A stretch of 64,000 nucleotides of DNA from Pithys albifrons albifrons. Its lineage: Eukaryota; Chordata; Aves; Passeriformes; Thamnophilidae. Positions 38,001-53,000 of the stretch are shown piece by piece. Position 1 is the first letter of the stretch, and each line of letters begins with the position of its first letter. The DNA lies in assembly GCF_047495875.1 (NCBI RefSeq), contig NC_092463.1:35281724-35345723 (forward strand), in the 5' to 3' direction. The position numbers were made by a program, and so were the translations under genes. Below the pieces are notes generated by a model that was not told the DNA's origin, did no database searches, and saw only the letters and a list, made by a program, of their open reading frames with translations.

Positions 38001-41000
38001 AACAGGATTATATGTGAGCTGATGGGAGGTGGACAGAGCAGCTGAGGAGAGAAAGTCATTGGCACTGCTGATGTCATGTCATGTTATGCAAGAGAGTAAG
38101 GACATTGATACAGAAAGAAGAAGGAAGCTGTGAGAAAAGACAAAGTAGGTAGAGAATCCTTGAGATGAAGGGAGAACAGTCAGTGTTTCTGCTGTTACAG
38201 GCAGTCGTCATTTGGATTTTAGAATTCTAATAATGCATTTTTGTACCTAAAAGTAATTGATTGTCATACCAGTCTCTGCACCTCACTGAAGACGAATACC
38301 AGGATTACTGTGTTCTTTGCAAACAGCAAGACAAAGTGCAAAGAAGATTAAATGCCTTTCCCAAGGATCCACAGCAAATTATTGCAGAAGAGAAGAACTG
38401 GACATTGTACAATGAGCTGTGAACACCTCAAGGAGTGTGTTCTCTCTACTGAGGAATCAGTGGACAGGCAAGGAAGAGAGAACAAAATGTTTGAGTTTTT
38501 TCCCCAGTTGCGTTGAGTTGAAACACCTGAAACTTGTGAAGAAAATGTGAGCATCACCAGTAGTCAGACTAGTGGGAGAAGGTGTAGAATATCATTTTAC
38601 AGCCATTATACTGCAGGATGCAGTCTATCTGGATTGTTTTGCATTGGGTTTGCACAGACAAGAATTTCAGTGCAGGGCAACCTTTTCTGTAAAATATGCA
38701 GATGATGGCTGTGCTGGGAGAAGCTACACTTAGAATGGCAAAGAGGAACATCCCCTCCACCTCCTACCACCATACGAGAAGATACAGAGAGAGGTATGTG
38801 CCAAGGGAAGCAAATGAGATTCAGCTTTGAAAAATGCAAGTTCAGTCATCTGGGGACATGTAAGCTCAAAATACAAATACTATCAGAGGCATATAAAGCA
38901 GCATAAATTTGAAATAGAGTGGGATGTGATACTGAGCAGCAGAACAGTCACAATTTTGCTGTGAAAGACAGCAAAAAACCATCACAAACTGAGGAAGCTT
39001 TGGCTCTGTATGCAAAGCCATAGTGATGTTACTTAAAAAGACGGTAATTTATTTCTTTACTGCTTCATACCTGAGAGTATGGAATTATTTTTGCTGTCTG
39101 TTTCCTTTATAAAACAAAAAGCCCCCAAAAGATAAAAAAGCCAGCAGTCTTTCTCCAGAATTGCTCAAAATAGAAGAGCAGGTGTCACTGAAACGTGACA
39201 GGTTGCTAGAACTAAGAGGACAGTTTTTACCTCTGATTTTATATTAAAATTTGCATAACTGTCCTCTACATTTGGGGCCTAAGCATTGCTGAGCAATCTT
39301 GTTGAAGTGAATGAGAACCTGCCTGTTCATAGAGGCATTGGAGGAGGCTTGAAGGGTGAATACGCTGTGTGATGGTAGTAGAGTCAGGGAAGAGACTTGA
39401 AGTTCATGTAAAACGAGTTCAGGCATTTTAAAGAAATGAGTGACTAAGGGTTCAGAACCAAACTTCTCAGACTGCAGGGAACCAGAGTTCTTTGACCTCT
39501 GAGGAGGACAGAAGCTTTTATCTCTCTTTGTGTTTAAACCCCTATGTCCTGGAGATGCAAACTCACTGCAGTCCTGAGGGTATTGCAGGGTGTGGTGCTA
39601 ACAGCCTGAGGAAAGGGGATGCTTTCAGCAAATCTGGAGCTGGTTTGAAAGAAGTAACAAGCAAAAGAGGAATAAAAAACCCCAATCCAGCATATTGCCA
39701 AGGCAATAGTGACAATATTCTCTTCCAAAGAGGTGAATTGATGAGAAAGCACAAGAAGATCTCATCTGAGGCATTGAGATAGAGCTCCGTGCTGGGGAAA
39801 GTGTTAGCTCTTTCTAGTCTCCAGCAATGAAGAACTTTTCCCAGATGGGAATGGGCATTGTGCTCTCTGTTTCTCATCTTTGTTTAGAGTCAGAGGGCAT
39901 GCAGCAGCACCCTTTGCTAGCTGCCCCCAGGCGAGTCCCACAGTCAGCTTCCTGCCTGTGGGTCTTTGTAAGGTCCGGCTGAGATGCCATAGCTCTCTGG
40001 GATACTCCCAACTGCTGTTGGGTTTCTGTCAATGAACCCTGCTTACATGGGCAAGGTCACTATTTCCACTTTACTGGAGTTTGGTATTCCTGCTGTAATC
40101 CATAGCATAGCAGATTTCTATCAGTCCTAACATTGTCATCATTGTGGCAGCTCACAAAGAGTGTCTTTTTCCTCCCTGGTCCCTGCAGTGTTCTGAACCG
40201 CACCCCTCTCAGTCTCATCCAGGAGATCATTTTGGTAGATGACTTCAGCTCAGATCGTAAGTATGAACCTATTTCCTGTGCATTGATTTCTTCCCTTCTG
40301 TTTTCCTGCTTTTTGTTTGCTGTTCAGTCTCTCTCCCTCAGATTCCCTCTTGTCTGTATGAAAAAGGAAAGAAAGGAAATTTTTCTGTTTTTAATGTCCA
40401 TGCTTGGCAGAGGCCAGAGCTTCTTCCTCTCTTTTCCTTTCCATTGGGTCTTCCTTTTCAGTCAGCTTGGCAGTTTTGCCTGGGTTGCCAGAGAACTCTG
40501 TCTAGGTTCATGATGCACCATTTGGTGGGGTGATTAGATATTTATGTAGCAATGGTGTACATGTGTAGAGTGGGTAATTACAGACCAAGAGAGAACAAGA
40601 TGATACAGTGGAACCTACAGAAAACTGCTGGCTGTGGTCCTGGAGGCAGACCAGGGCAAGACTATCTGCCTGCCTCCCTGTGTCTAGGATCCCATGTGTC
40701 CCTGTGGGAAGCTCTGGACAGGTTATTGCTTTGGGCAGCACCATACCTTCTTCTGCAGCTTGGCACAGGGATGGAGTGTCTACCACATGAGTTCCACCAG
40801 GTCTGCTGACTGGAGACTGTGGACTCTTTTCCATCTGTACAGTTGTTCTTGCTCCTGGCTGTTGTGTAGTAGTGGTGAGGTGGTGGACTTCTTGCCTCTC
40901 CGATGATGTGTGGTAGATTGAAGGACAATCTAGGTATGCACCATTTATAATAATTGATAATCGCTCCTTCAGAACACTTTACAGATAGCTGTGAATGCCC

Positions 41001-44000
41001 ACCTTGGCCTGCTGAGGTAAGGGAGCAATGCTCTTTTGATTTTGCAGCTAAATACTTAACATAACTTTGGCCAAAGAAAACCATTTTTAAAGGTGGATGT
41101 TGAGATGAGGAGTTTAAGTTTCTAAGGGCTTTACAGTGTGATTTGAATAAGTACTGAGCTGTGCCCAGCTGTAGAAGCTTGGTGTTTCTGAGCACTTCCA
41201 ACAAACAATCCTAAGTGTTCTACACTCAGCACCTAAAAATTTCATTCTCAGTGGGCAAAGTGTTCCAGATCAACACTGATGGATTTCTAGTACCTGTTCT
41301 GCACAGGACTCATCAAAAAACTTGCATTTAGTCTCCTAGCTAAATGGAAAGAATTTTAAAAAGCTCCATCCTATGACAGCTCTCATTTTTTCAGTGGCAA
41401 CTGAATATTTATGGATGTAGCCACTCCCTGGAGACATCTCCATGGAGGTACTTTAGTATATGTTTGAGGTCTGACACTTTGCCTTAAAACCTGCCTCAGT
41501 TTCTCCAAAGACACTTAGAGTCTGTCTTCTCTTCCAAGTAGCTACAGGCAGAGTGATATGCTCCACTCCTGCAGAGTGAATTACTTCATAAGGATTCTCA
41601 TACCTCAAGTTGTGACTTGGCCAAGATGAGATCATTGCAGAGGTCCAGCAAAATCGGGATACTCTGTAATTTCAGAGCACCTGCCACTTCCCTTGGATGA
41701 TGCAGCAGCTGCCAAAGTGCCCATATAAGAGCAGTATTTCAGATTGAATGTATCCTTGAGAATGGAAATGCTTGTACAGGAACGTGCTAAGAGATGCACT
41801 TTGGCTAAGGGCCTTTGCATTCTCCCCAGAGTGCTCAGTCTGTGGGAGGATGACAGCAGGAAAGGAGAGTCATAAGACATGAAAAGGAACGTGGAATAAA
41901 CTTGGAAACTGGGGTGAACTTTGTGAAGCAAGAAAAAAGTGCAAGTTAGAAATTACTGTCATCTCTGCTACGACAGGAATAGAGAGTGGATGACAGAGGA
42001 TTAAAGACTTAGTGCTCACTGGTGCAGCTGGGCTGGAGTAGGTAACTGTTCCTCTTCATCATCTTCCCTGGGCAATGTAAATGAGAGATGCCAGGAGCTT
42101 CTGGCAAGATGCCAGCAAAGCCCTGGGTCAGGCACCCATGTGTTAATGCAGTGGTGTCTTCAAGGAAGTAGGTCACATCTCTGTGGTCTTTATTAAATAA
42201 AATCAGGCAGAAACTGCCCTGAGAACAAATGGTGGGAAATGCCCAGGTGAGCCACTGAAGGCAAAGGGAGCAGATAAGATCACTTTGTGTGACAGAATTC
42301 TCTTTTCCTTGGCACTTTGGTCATTTGCAGCCCAGACTCCCAGTGTTCCCTCCATTTCATCAGTGCCTGGTGCCACGCTGCCAGCACATGCTCCCTTGTT
42401 CTTGTGAACTGTTGAGCATGGGAGTCAGAGGTGTGGCTGCCCAAAGGATTGGAAAATGTAGGCTTAGCTGTCTGAGGAGGACAGCAAGAAGACAGTGCAC
42501 TGCAGTGTACCCTTTAGACAACAGGATTAAGGCCATCAGGCTGATTAATGTGGTGTTAAGACAAAGTAGAATTTCCCCTCCCATGGAAAAGCAGGAGAAC
42601 AGTTAATTGGGGCTCTCTGTTGAAGCCAAATAATTCATGCATGTGTGCCAAATATGTTTTTTTTCCTTCCCTAAGCTGAGGACTGCCAGCTCCTTACCAA
42701 GATCCCAAAGGTCAAGTGTCTACGAAACACGCGCCGAGAAGGTGAGTGTGGAAAGCTTTGTAGGTACAAAGATTTTGCATATTTTCCCACAGGACCCTGT
42801 TTGCCTGACAGCTGCTTACATGTTATTTCTTATAGTTACAGTTTGTTTTTTCAGTGTAAGGGTTTGGTATTCTAGTTCGGAAGCTCTGTGGAGGGAGGCT
42901 TATCAACTCTCAGGCTTCAGGGCTCTCATTTCACACTCAAAATAATGAGAAGTGGTGTTCAGAGGCCCTGGCTAGAACAAAGACCACATTTTAAGATCTT
43001 TATGAATTAAGATGTAGGTGTAAGTCTTGTCCTTTTAAACTCAGTGCAAGGTAACAAGCCATGTAGGGGATTGTGGGAGAAGGAAAAACAATCATATATC
43101 TATCATAAGGAGATACAATTAAGGAAAGTTTTTTTCTCATGTATCTCCTACATGCATAAATGGTAAGTCTGACTCTCCCAGCTGCTCTTTAGTTTAACTC
43201 ACATCTGCTGGCTTATTTATAAAGCTGTCAGTGTGCAGCAGGCCTGGAGTGAGGATCTAGAATGAGAGACAAGAACCACTCCTTAGTTCACGAGGAGCAT
43301 CCCACATAGTGAGATGGTCTGTGTCTGTAAGGAAGTAAGGATACATCTGAGAGGCAGGCTGGTATGTCTGTCTGCAGGACAGAATAAAGGACAAATGGGA
43401 ATAAAGCAGATAAGCAGAAACAAAGGCAAAAAGAGAGAGTAGAATTTGGTCATGGGGAATTGGTAAGAGGCGTCATGGTGCTCAATGGGAGACACAGCAA
43501 GCAGGCAGCAGCAAGGTATCTGTAGGGGCAGCTGAAGAGAAGGAGCCAGGTGAAAGTTCTGTGTCATGGACAGAAGCGACAGGAGAAGTCATTCTTTGTG
43601 TGCTGGGAGGGCTCAGCTGACTGTCCCTAGCAGATGCCCTGCTAAAGCTGCTCTCTGCTGCTGATGGAGATGTGATATAGAAGAATCACCTGCTCTTCCC
43701 TTGTAATGGCCACACAAAGTATTTATTCTGAAGGAGGCCCAACCGTTTCCCTTCCTAACCTTCCTGCTCCTTTGCTGTCCTTTCCTCACTGTAGGGCTGA
43801 TTCGCTCTCGGGTGCGAGGAGCTGAAGTGGCCACTGCTGACATTCTCACCTTCTTGGACAGTCACTGTGAAGTAAACAGTGAGTGGCTGCAGCCAATGCT
43901 TCAGAGAGTGAAAGAGGTGAGCACCGTGTTCCCCTCTGGGATGGATGGAGCTGACCTGTCTTGTGCTCTGGTGGATCCTCTGCCCTTGCATGCCATCAGC

Positions 44001-47000
44001 AGTAGTGGTGAGAACAAAGCTTGCCAAGGTCTGCAGGATGTTACAGAGGACAGTACAGCCTGAGCTAGATGGGCAGGAGATCCCTGGTGGGCTTGCCAGT
44101 GTGACAAGGCAGGAGGTGCAGAGTGATGGAATGCAATGGTGAATGCTGGAACCATCAACTTGTACCTCGTGTCTCCTGGAAGTGTCGTGTTTCCTAGTCC
44201 TGTTCACCTGCACACACAGGACAACCACTTAGGCAGCATATACTGTGCAACTTTTCCATGGTTTCTGTCTCCCTTCTTGCTGCTGGACCCTTGCTTTTGC
44301 CTTGTCACTGCCAAAATTTTCCTTCCATTGATGTTCCCATGGAGCTGCGAACATACACTACCTGCATGCAGACAACTTTCTAGCACAGAGGAGCTGCCTG
44401 TGAGTGCAGGAATGTCCATTTGATAGTTCACTTGACAAAGGATTGATGTGAGGCTGTAAGAGTGAAAATGAGGTAGAAGTGTTAGCAGCTGTCACCCTGA
44501 CTGCACTGTACAGCTGGAGGGGAAGACATACAGCTCTGCTGTAAGAGAAGGCAGGGGAGAAGTGATGGGAGAAGTCAAGCCATGTTTGCAAGTGGCTGTG
44601 ATTGATACCCTCTCAAAGGAGGATACCATGGATTAGTGGACCCCAGGAGAAGGGGTGGAGACTTCAATGGTACTTTGTTCACGTTTGATTGGCTTAATAT
44701 GAAGGAGGGCAAGACAGTGAAACTTGAGGATTGATAACTTAAAAGCTTCTGCTTTTTATTCCTGTTCAGTAAATTCTCTATCTCTGAAGCCCATAAATGT
44801 TTATTTTGCTGTTGGTCTTTAAGTTAAGCTACAGGAGCAGCAGCATAGGGGTCCCTAAGCGAAAGAACCTCTCCAGTTTCTTCAGAGAAGAATCTAAATT
44901 GCAAAACCTTGGGTGCTGACTCTAGTACACTGATTTTGAGTGAGCAGATTTCAAGACAGCCTATTTCTGACATACTTCCTACCTTTCTGATATGCACCCT
45001 AGTTCAGATTTCAGTCTTTCCCACCCAGTCCTGGCATTCACTGGTTGGAGTAATGGCTGACACACCAGACTGCCAGGTCGGTGCTAAGGGTTTCAGGCTG
45101 GGCAAACACACTCTGCTTGGGCAACCATCACAGCACGGAAGAGAATAATAACTCTCACCTAGGATGTGCCATCCTGACCATGTGTGGTCCATCAGGAGGA
45201 ACTATTGCAAGGCACTAAATGAAGGTTTGATGGGAAAGGCATGGAGCTGGCAGCTGTTCGATAACAGGGCGCTGTTTCTGGTATTGCCAGCTCAGTTTCA
45301 GCTTGTATGTCAGCTGTCACAAGACTGTTTCTAATGCCCTGTGCCATGATGTTGAAAAACTGTTAAACTACTAAAAGGATTGCAAAGGGAAACTGTAAAT
45401 ATCTATACCACTTAATGACAATAAAGTACTCACAATATCTTAATATTCTAATGTACCTAATGTATTATATATATTATAATGTTTGCAATATGATTCTTAA
45501 GTATGGGGTCTTGATTCATAGTACATCTTAGGAAGATGCTTTCTTAGGAGCTTGATAATTTCTAGGCTGACGATTACGAGTTAATTCAAGGATGGCTGAA
45601 CAGAAAGCATGCTGTCAGTAAATATCAAAAGCAGGCACAAAACTGTTGGAACAGTGATTCATACTTTGTGACTTGGGCAGGAAATAAAGAGCTTTTTCTT
45701 AGCAGCACTTCTGGGTGTTGGGGTCCAACTCCATTCCCCACATTCAAGGAGTGCAACTGGCTAGCGCCCACCATCTCCATGTTTGAACGTAGTGGCCACT
45801 GTTCCCTTGTGCAGCCACCAGAACTGTACTGGAGAAACCAGACAAAGATTTACATGTGCAGCTTTGTGTGGCAAGTTTTATGTTTTCTGATCTCTGGCAT
45901 CTTTGCCAGATATTAAAGAAAAATCTGATTTTTCCCCCCTTTCTCTCTCTCCCTCAGGATTATACCCGAGTGGTGAGTCCAATCATTGATGTTATCAGCC
46001 TGGATAATTTTGCCTACCTGGCAGCATCAGCAGATTTGAGGGGAGGTGGGTATAATGAATGACTTATGTAAGTTAGGCCTGAGAGATGGTGCATGAAAAA
46101 TAAACTATGTTCTCTTCAGCTTTCCAAGAAAACAGAGTGATGGTCTTTCCTGAGGGGTTCTCTGTCCTGTTTTCTCTGCAACTTGCAAAGTCGTTTGCAG
46201 AATTAGAACAAAACTTGTGTTTTCCTCTTGAACTTGCATCAGTGTTGTAACATGTTGCAATCTTAGGGCTTAGTTAATTGATGAGATATGTCACCATGCC
46301 CTGTTTATGCTGCCTGTACACTGGAGTCTGACAGGTACTTTCAGTTGCTGCTTTGATCTGCCAGGCTATCTCATGGCGTCTTCTGAAAACCATTTTCACC
46401 TCTCTCCTCGCAGCAGAATGCCCTGCAGCTGTTCTGTGGTCACTGGTGCACTTCTACCTATTCTGTGGCCGGGGTTCACTTCTGCACTGCTTGCCAGCCA
46501 AAGGCTACCTGTTCTCTGGCTACTCTTAACAATGATATAAAGTTAGTGACTGTGCTGTGCTCAACTATCCACACAGGCCAACTCTAATTAAATGGTACTC
46601 TTGAAAGAGGTGATGGTTACAATGATCTTCAGGCCTTTGTTCCCAGAATACATCACATCCCACAAAGTCCTTTATTAAACCTCATGACTGTGGCAGATAG
46701 AGAAGTGTAAGACAGACTGGCCAAAATACAATTATGTCTCACTCTGACAATACTCTCCTGAAGATGTGGAGTGAAACTGAGATGTCTGTAATGCCAAGGG
46801 GTAACAGTGCCAAGACAGAAGCTGGTGTGATATCTACATTAGGATAGACTATTGTCATTCGGGTAAACTGTGAGGCAGATTAGGGAAGGAACAAAGAGAT
46901 AGCATGTGATGTGAAGGTGGAGACTATCACTGAAGCCTGTAGTATTATTTTTACAACAACAAAACAATTGGACATGTCTTTTTCCTTCTCAGGGTTTGAC

Positions 47001-50000
47001 TGGAGCCTTCACTTTAAGTGGGAGCAGATTCCTATAGAGCAGAAAATGTCCAGAACAGACCCAACTCAGTCTATAAGGTAACTGATGGACAGGGTACAGT
47101 CCTCCAAGTGCCTTTGCCAGGCCTTCACCTGTGTGGCAAGGAGAGTACAGGGACTGCCTTGCTGAGGACAAAATGCCACAGAGTTCACTTGATGTTGACA
47201 AACTCTTCATGTTATTTTCTGAACGCATTGAGGTCTGTACCTTAAATGTGAGACTGTTACTCTCTGAATACTGTAAGAATAGGAATTACATACTATCATG
47301 CATACTGCCTCTACAGGTCATCTCTTCTATATGGTTATTCATGTGGTCTCCCTCACTCAACACTCTGAATGCCTCAGAAATCCCTTTGGGATTTTTTAAT
47401 TACCTCCATCTTTCAGGTGAAAACTTAGAGTGAAGCAGACAGTTATCCAGCAAGCGTAAAACAGATGAGAGAACTGAATCTTACTGAGTAATGTGGGCAC
47501 AGAATTATTCTCACCTCCTAAATCTGTATCTCCATGGACAGAAGAGACTCTGTTGGCTGATATAGTTGTTGCCAGCCTCACTGCAGTGTACATGGCTCTG
47601 AAACATGTAGTACATAACAAATCCTGATATGAAAAGTCACAGTGTTTGTCTGTATAGACAGACAGCTCCCTATTTGTAATATAAAAGTATCATTTAATTC
47701 CTCTATGTAATTTCTGAGCCTTTGTTTTGCACTCCAGAGGCAACCAGCTTGGTAATAGCAGAGCAATACATGCAACAGCCTGTCACACCATGTCTAATTG
47801 TTGAACACAGTCATCAGACAGTGCCCCTGTCACTCCTTCACACTATGACTATTTGTGTAAATGCAAAAGACACAGTGTTATTGTTGTAATGCTTGCAGGA
47901 CTGTCTGACAAAGGCAGGAGGATGATCTAGTGAGGGGCATCTCAGAAACCTGCTGCAGGTTCATGTCCCAGCTCTAATATTTTTCACTTTTAAATGAGGT
48001 ACAATTTGTCAGGCCTGGATAAATTGTCTGCCCTCTAAATTATGCTTGTGGTGATACATATACCTGTGATTATTTTGTGGGGGCTTCTGTTTTCTATTCC
48101 AGAACCCCTGTCATAGCGGGAGGCATCTTTGTGATTGACAAGTCCTGGTTTAACCATCTTGGAAAATATGATACTCAAATGGACATCTGGGGAGGAGAAA
48201 ACTTTGGTAAGTTTAGGGTGGTTCAAGGGAATGACACACTAGTACAGAACCTCTTCCTTGTCTTCATTGCTTAGCAGAACTCTTTTTTTGAGAAATGTGA
48301 TCTGCATATCAGTGTACGGTTAGGGACATGGTCAGGTTATCCCCATGATGGTCAGAGCTGTTACTGCTGTCAGCATAAGGTAAATGGAGACTGTAAAGCA
48401 TAAAGTAAATGGCTACACATTCTTACAGGCATATGTGCTATTATACAGGTGCTTCCACAGTATAGAAAAGAAGGACTAACCTCCTGATATTTAAATTGTT
48501 GCTTGTTTTTGGAGAATATTCCTCCACTTCTTCATATGACAGTCTGTGCTGCCCCAGCTCTGAAGTGGACAGCCACTCCTGCAGTCTCTTTTCTTACACC
48601 TTTTTCTCTCGCAGATAAGTCTGAGTTGCTTTCCCAGCTTGACTGGTCAGAAAGATATTTTTCCTAATAAAACAAGCCTCTTTGTAAGTGGAATTTGGTT
48701 ACAAATAGATTCAGAATGCAAGCATTTAGAAGCAGACTAGGGGACCACAAACATGTGAGGCATTCAGAGGCCCAGTGTAGTCTGTCCACTCAAGTCTTGT
48801 TACATGGCATGGTACTTAAACCCATCTCCTTGCGCTTAATGGTGACACAGATATTCCAGGAATCTCTCTTTACCCCCTGTGAAGGGATGCTACAATGTCA
48901 CCAGGTGTTAATGACAAAGCAAGAAGAGGTTCATGGAGACCTCAAGTATTCGGGGCATTGATTTAGAAATGGTGTGCGAGTGGAGCCAAGGAGATAAAAG
49001 CCTTATGCTGACTTGCACTGACTTAAGCAGACTTTTCTGTAGCTAACACTGCCAAAAAAAATTCTATCTCTACAACTTTCATAAATGTAACAGATTTGTA
49101 ATAAAACCCTTTAAAGATGATTTTTTGGGTGTTTTCTGGCACCTGGAGGAAGAACCTCCTCAGGAAGAGAAAACTTTTGTTTTTCTGAATACAGCTGGGA
49201 GAACTGCTTCTTTCTGAAGTGTTTTCTGAAACCAGGAAATAATATTTTGTGCTGATAATAGAATATCGAAGAACCACATTTTAAAAGCAACATATCTAAT
49301 AATGAGTGCTCGTGTCTTTTGTTTTCCCAGGTCTTGCTTCAGTTTTATGATATTCATTATATTAAAAAGAGATATTAAATGGCATCTCAGCAGTGCCATT
49401 AGCATCAGCTAAGCACTGAGGCAGAAATAACAGGAAGCCTTTACTCGGGCATGAAGATCCCATCTCTTTTGTCCCTCAGACTCCTCTTCACAGCCAAACT
49501 CGACTCCTTGCTGTCACTAGCTCTGCTCCAGCTGCAGAGCCAGCTACTTGACCATTCTGCCGGCCCCTGAGTTGCAACTATGTAAAAGTTGTAAACCCCA
49601 AGGATTGAGAAAAAATATTTCTTTACATTTTTGTTTGTCTGCTTCTGCCCACCTGGGAGCCCAGTGCTGTTGTTTGGTTGGTGTGTCAGTAGCATGATGG
49701 CAAGCAGGGCTCTCTGCCATAGGTAACAGTAAATTATCTGCCCTCTCACAGCCATTCTTGCATGTAGAGCTGATCAAAACCTCCACAGAATTCCTTATTC
49801 TTCTTGAGATTGCCCTTGTAAAGCCTGGCAATGTCTGGGCCAGGCTATGTGGGACTCAGCCACATGTACAGGGCTTGCCAGCTTTGCCTTGTTACTTGGC
49901 TTTCCTGTAAATTCTGTGTCTCCCATCACTTGTCTCTTATCCTCCATTGAGCCTGTTGCTGTTTAATGCAGAGGGATAGAAGCCAGCCTGTATCTGGCAA

Positions 50001-53000
50001 TAAAAAGTATTAATTTTGCCTGAAGAATTCAGAATTGTTAATTTACCCTCTTAAAAAAAAGTTTACCATACTTAATTGAAAACTGGGGTTTTTGATAAAG
50101 GAAAACTATTGATAGTGTTCTGAAACAAGATTTTTACTAGAAACTAAAATTTTGAGTAGAAAGAGACTGTTTAAATTAGGTCATCATTTGTAGATGAGGT
50201 GGGAGAGTGGTTCTGACTAATTTGTGTGGGTGGAACAGGCCATTCCCTGCCCACAGAGGCCATTTTTAATAAACTTCTTTGAAACCTTTTTTGTGTGAGG
50301 AAACAGGATAAGAGAATATATAGGAAGGGCAGAGAGTTGGATGAGCTCTACATATGCAGCAGGTACACAGAAATGATCAGGCAGCAATTACCAGCTGCTT
50401 AAATATCTTTCCAACTGGATGTGAGCTGGTAAATCCCTTTTTTTTCCATTCTAATGAGGAAAAGCCACAGTGACTAAGTAATTTAAAACATGATAGACTA
50501 GGTCACATCCTGAAAAATACACAACAAAAAGTTCTTCCCTAGTTTCCATCAGAGAATGAATGGAAATCCTTAATAAACTACGTTTGGTCTCTGTATTCTC
50601 TGATGTGTCAAAAATCTGCATTCTTTTGCCTCTCTTCTTTAAAGAATTGTATCATTTATAAACTTGGACATGCAGTCTGTGTTTCTAAGATGGCAGGAGA
50701 AATCCTCTCTTGGAAAATGTACAAGACTCTAAGTTACACATGCTAGACTGAGAATTTTGGTTTTGTTGTAGGCCGGAGTGAGTCAGAACACCATTCCAGG
50801 AGGGCACATGCCAGCTGGACACACCACCAGACACTTATGTCTTGGGCTTTTTTTTCCTATGTTTTTAAAAATCTTTCTCTCTTCAAACCTGGAACTGCCA
50901 GTTGAAACTGAAAATAATAAGCTCTGGAATAGAGATACAGAGAAACAAGAGATAGTAAGAAATGCCACAAAATACTCTCTAATAAAATGTCGTTTTTTAC
51001 TTAAAAGCTAGATTAAATACACCATCTCCCTCCACCCTGCTACTCACTGTTTAACAACATCTCTCAATATGCAGAGAGGAAAACAATGGAGAAAGATGAA
51101 GGTTGGGAAGATGTTAGTGTGTATCTGTGTTTTCAAACAGCCATTAGATCTGGATGCATAATTTCTTTTTAATTTCTAAACATCAGAACCACATACTTCA
51201 GGCATTACTGGAGGGAGATCCCAACTGTGTAAAATTTTTGAAGTAATCAGACTATAAAATGTGAAGCTCTCTTGGTAACGACTACCAGACTACTCAGATC
51301 ATTTTCCTTCTTCTCACCACCCCATGAAATGCAAGTGGAAGTGATTAACTTGCGAGGACAGACTCATAAGCTTGAGCAAGGTCACATATCTTCTGTGATG
51401 CAAATAAATGCCTGTACATCAAAGCTCTGTGTTCTTCTAATGCTTTAACAAAATGTTGAATTGAGCTTCAGGATAGTGTGAATTTCTTCAAGCAGCAGGA
51501 TTCTCTCCATATTTTCATAGTCATGCTATTAGACTCATATCTGCTCTGAGCAGCTTCCCCAGCAGAGGCAAGTGCTGACAAACTCTAACACAGTCATACA
51601 CTTTTTTTTTAATTAGTAGCAGAGCCAGCCAGAACAAGAAGCTATTGTATGGTGGATAGCATAGAGATATGAGGGAGAGGACTTTGCTCTAAGACATGAC
51701 TCCCTATGCCCTCAACTTATTCTCTTCTTTCTCCTGGTCTTCTAAATTCCCTTTCTTCCTGACATTATTTGATTTACAGAAGAAATTCTTCATTTTTCAG
51801 TTTTGTCTACATGCAGGGATGAGAGTTACATAAGTCTAAAACAAGGTGGGCATGAGAGTGATCTCACTCTGTTGCCAAATGCCATCCTGAAGGTCTGACA
51901 GAAACATCAAGGACCTGGTCAAATGCAAAGGTGTCTCACTGAAGCACTCAGGGAACCAAAGAGGAGTGGGACTGGAGAAGGCTAGGAAGTCGTTAAGCCA
52001 CAAGGGTTGTCTCCATTTTAACAAAGAGAGGATAGTTTCTCCACTCTGACCGTGGTATTGCTTTCCAGATTTTGCTGTTGCAGGCAATACATCTAGAGCA
52101 GAGGGACAAGGAAGTGCCCTTCTTAGAACTGCTGCCAATCTGCCTGCATCTATATGACTCTTGGGGTCTCTTCCAGAGCTCTCTTTCCGAGTGTGGATGT
52201 GCGGTGGCAGCTTGGAGATCGTTCCGTGCAGTCGAGTGGGACACGTGTTCAGGAAACGCCATCCCTATGACTTCCCTGAGGGCAATGCGCTGACTTACAT
52301 CAAGTAGGTGTTGGGCAGTTCTTGGTATTGGCCAGATCATCTTTATGTTAGGCATATCTAAATAAGCCTGAATTCTTTGTTGTCTTTGTGGCTTGTAACA
52401 GAACAGCTTGTGGCTGAGCATCTGTTCTCAAGGGAAGGATGAGTTGCTGTTTTCTGTGAACAAAACCTGCTTCCTTCTCTGTTGTTTGTATTAGTTGTCT
52501 TGTTCCTCCTCAGTCTGCAATGAAGGTGGGGAGCAATACCCCAGAGAGAGACTCTGGCCGTTCATGGATACTGCCCTATGGCATGTGTCTGTGTATTGGC
52601 AGTCCTTAGTCATCTCTGTTGTCTCTGAGCTCTGTGTGTTCTGAGATAAGCCCTGAGGACAACTACTAGAGGACAGATGGGAAGGGAAGAGTTGAGACAA
52701 AGTGCTTGACAATGGGAGTGGTTAAGCACTGCTTCAGGGCCCCAGAGAGGCAGTGAAATCTCCATCCTTGGAGATTTCAAAACTCAACCAGTCAAGACCC
52801 TGAACAACATGACCTAATCTGAAGCTAGTCTTCTTTGGGCAGAATGCTAGAGGTTAGATAGAGGTGCTTTTCCAGCTGAATTATCCCATGGTATTATTCT
52901 AGTCCTGGAAAAGGGTTGCGGAAACAAGTGTGATGGTGACAGTCAGGCCAGGTGTCTCTGCAGAGGGAGTATGTGTGAAAAAGTAATGGGAAACTGTGGC

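Noticed and set aside
40662..41204. Longest open frame in the window (180 codons, minus strand)
   Set aside because: It lies in a GALNT16 intron, has no domain, no hydrophobic or repeat pattern and overlaps several plus-strand frames; consistent with chance.
51290..51420. MIR-like words (attaacttgc, caaggtcacat)
   Set aside because: Matches too short and scattered to call a repeat.
51993..52421. 142-codon minus-strand frame
   Set aside because: It is antisense to the conserved GALNT16 exon at 52177-52303; stop avoidance follows from the coding strand.
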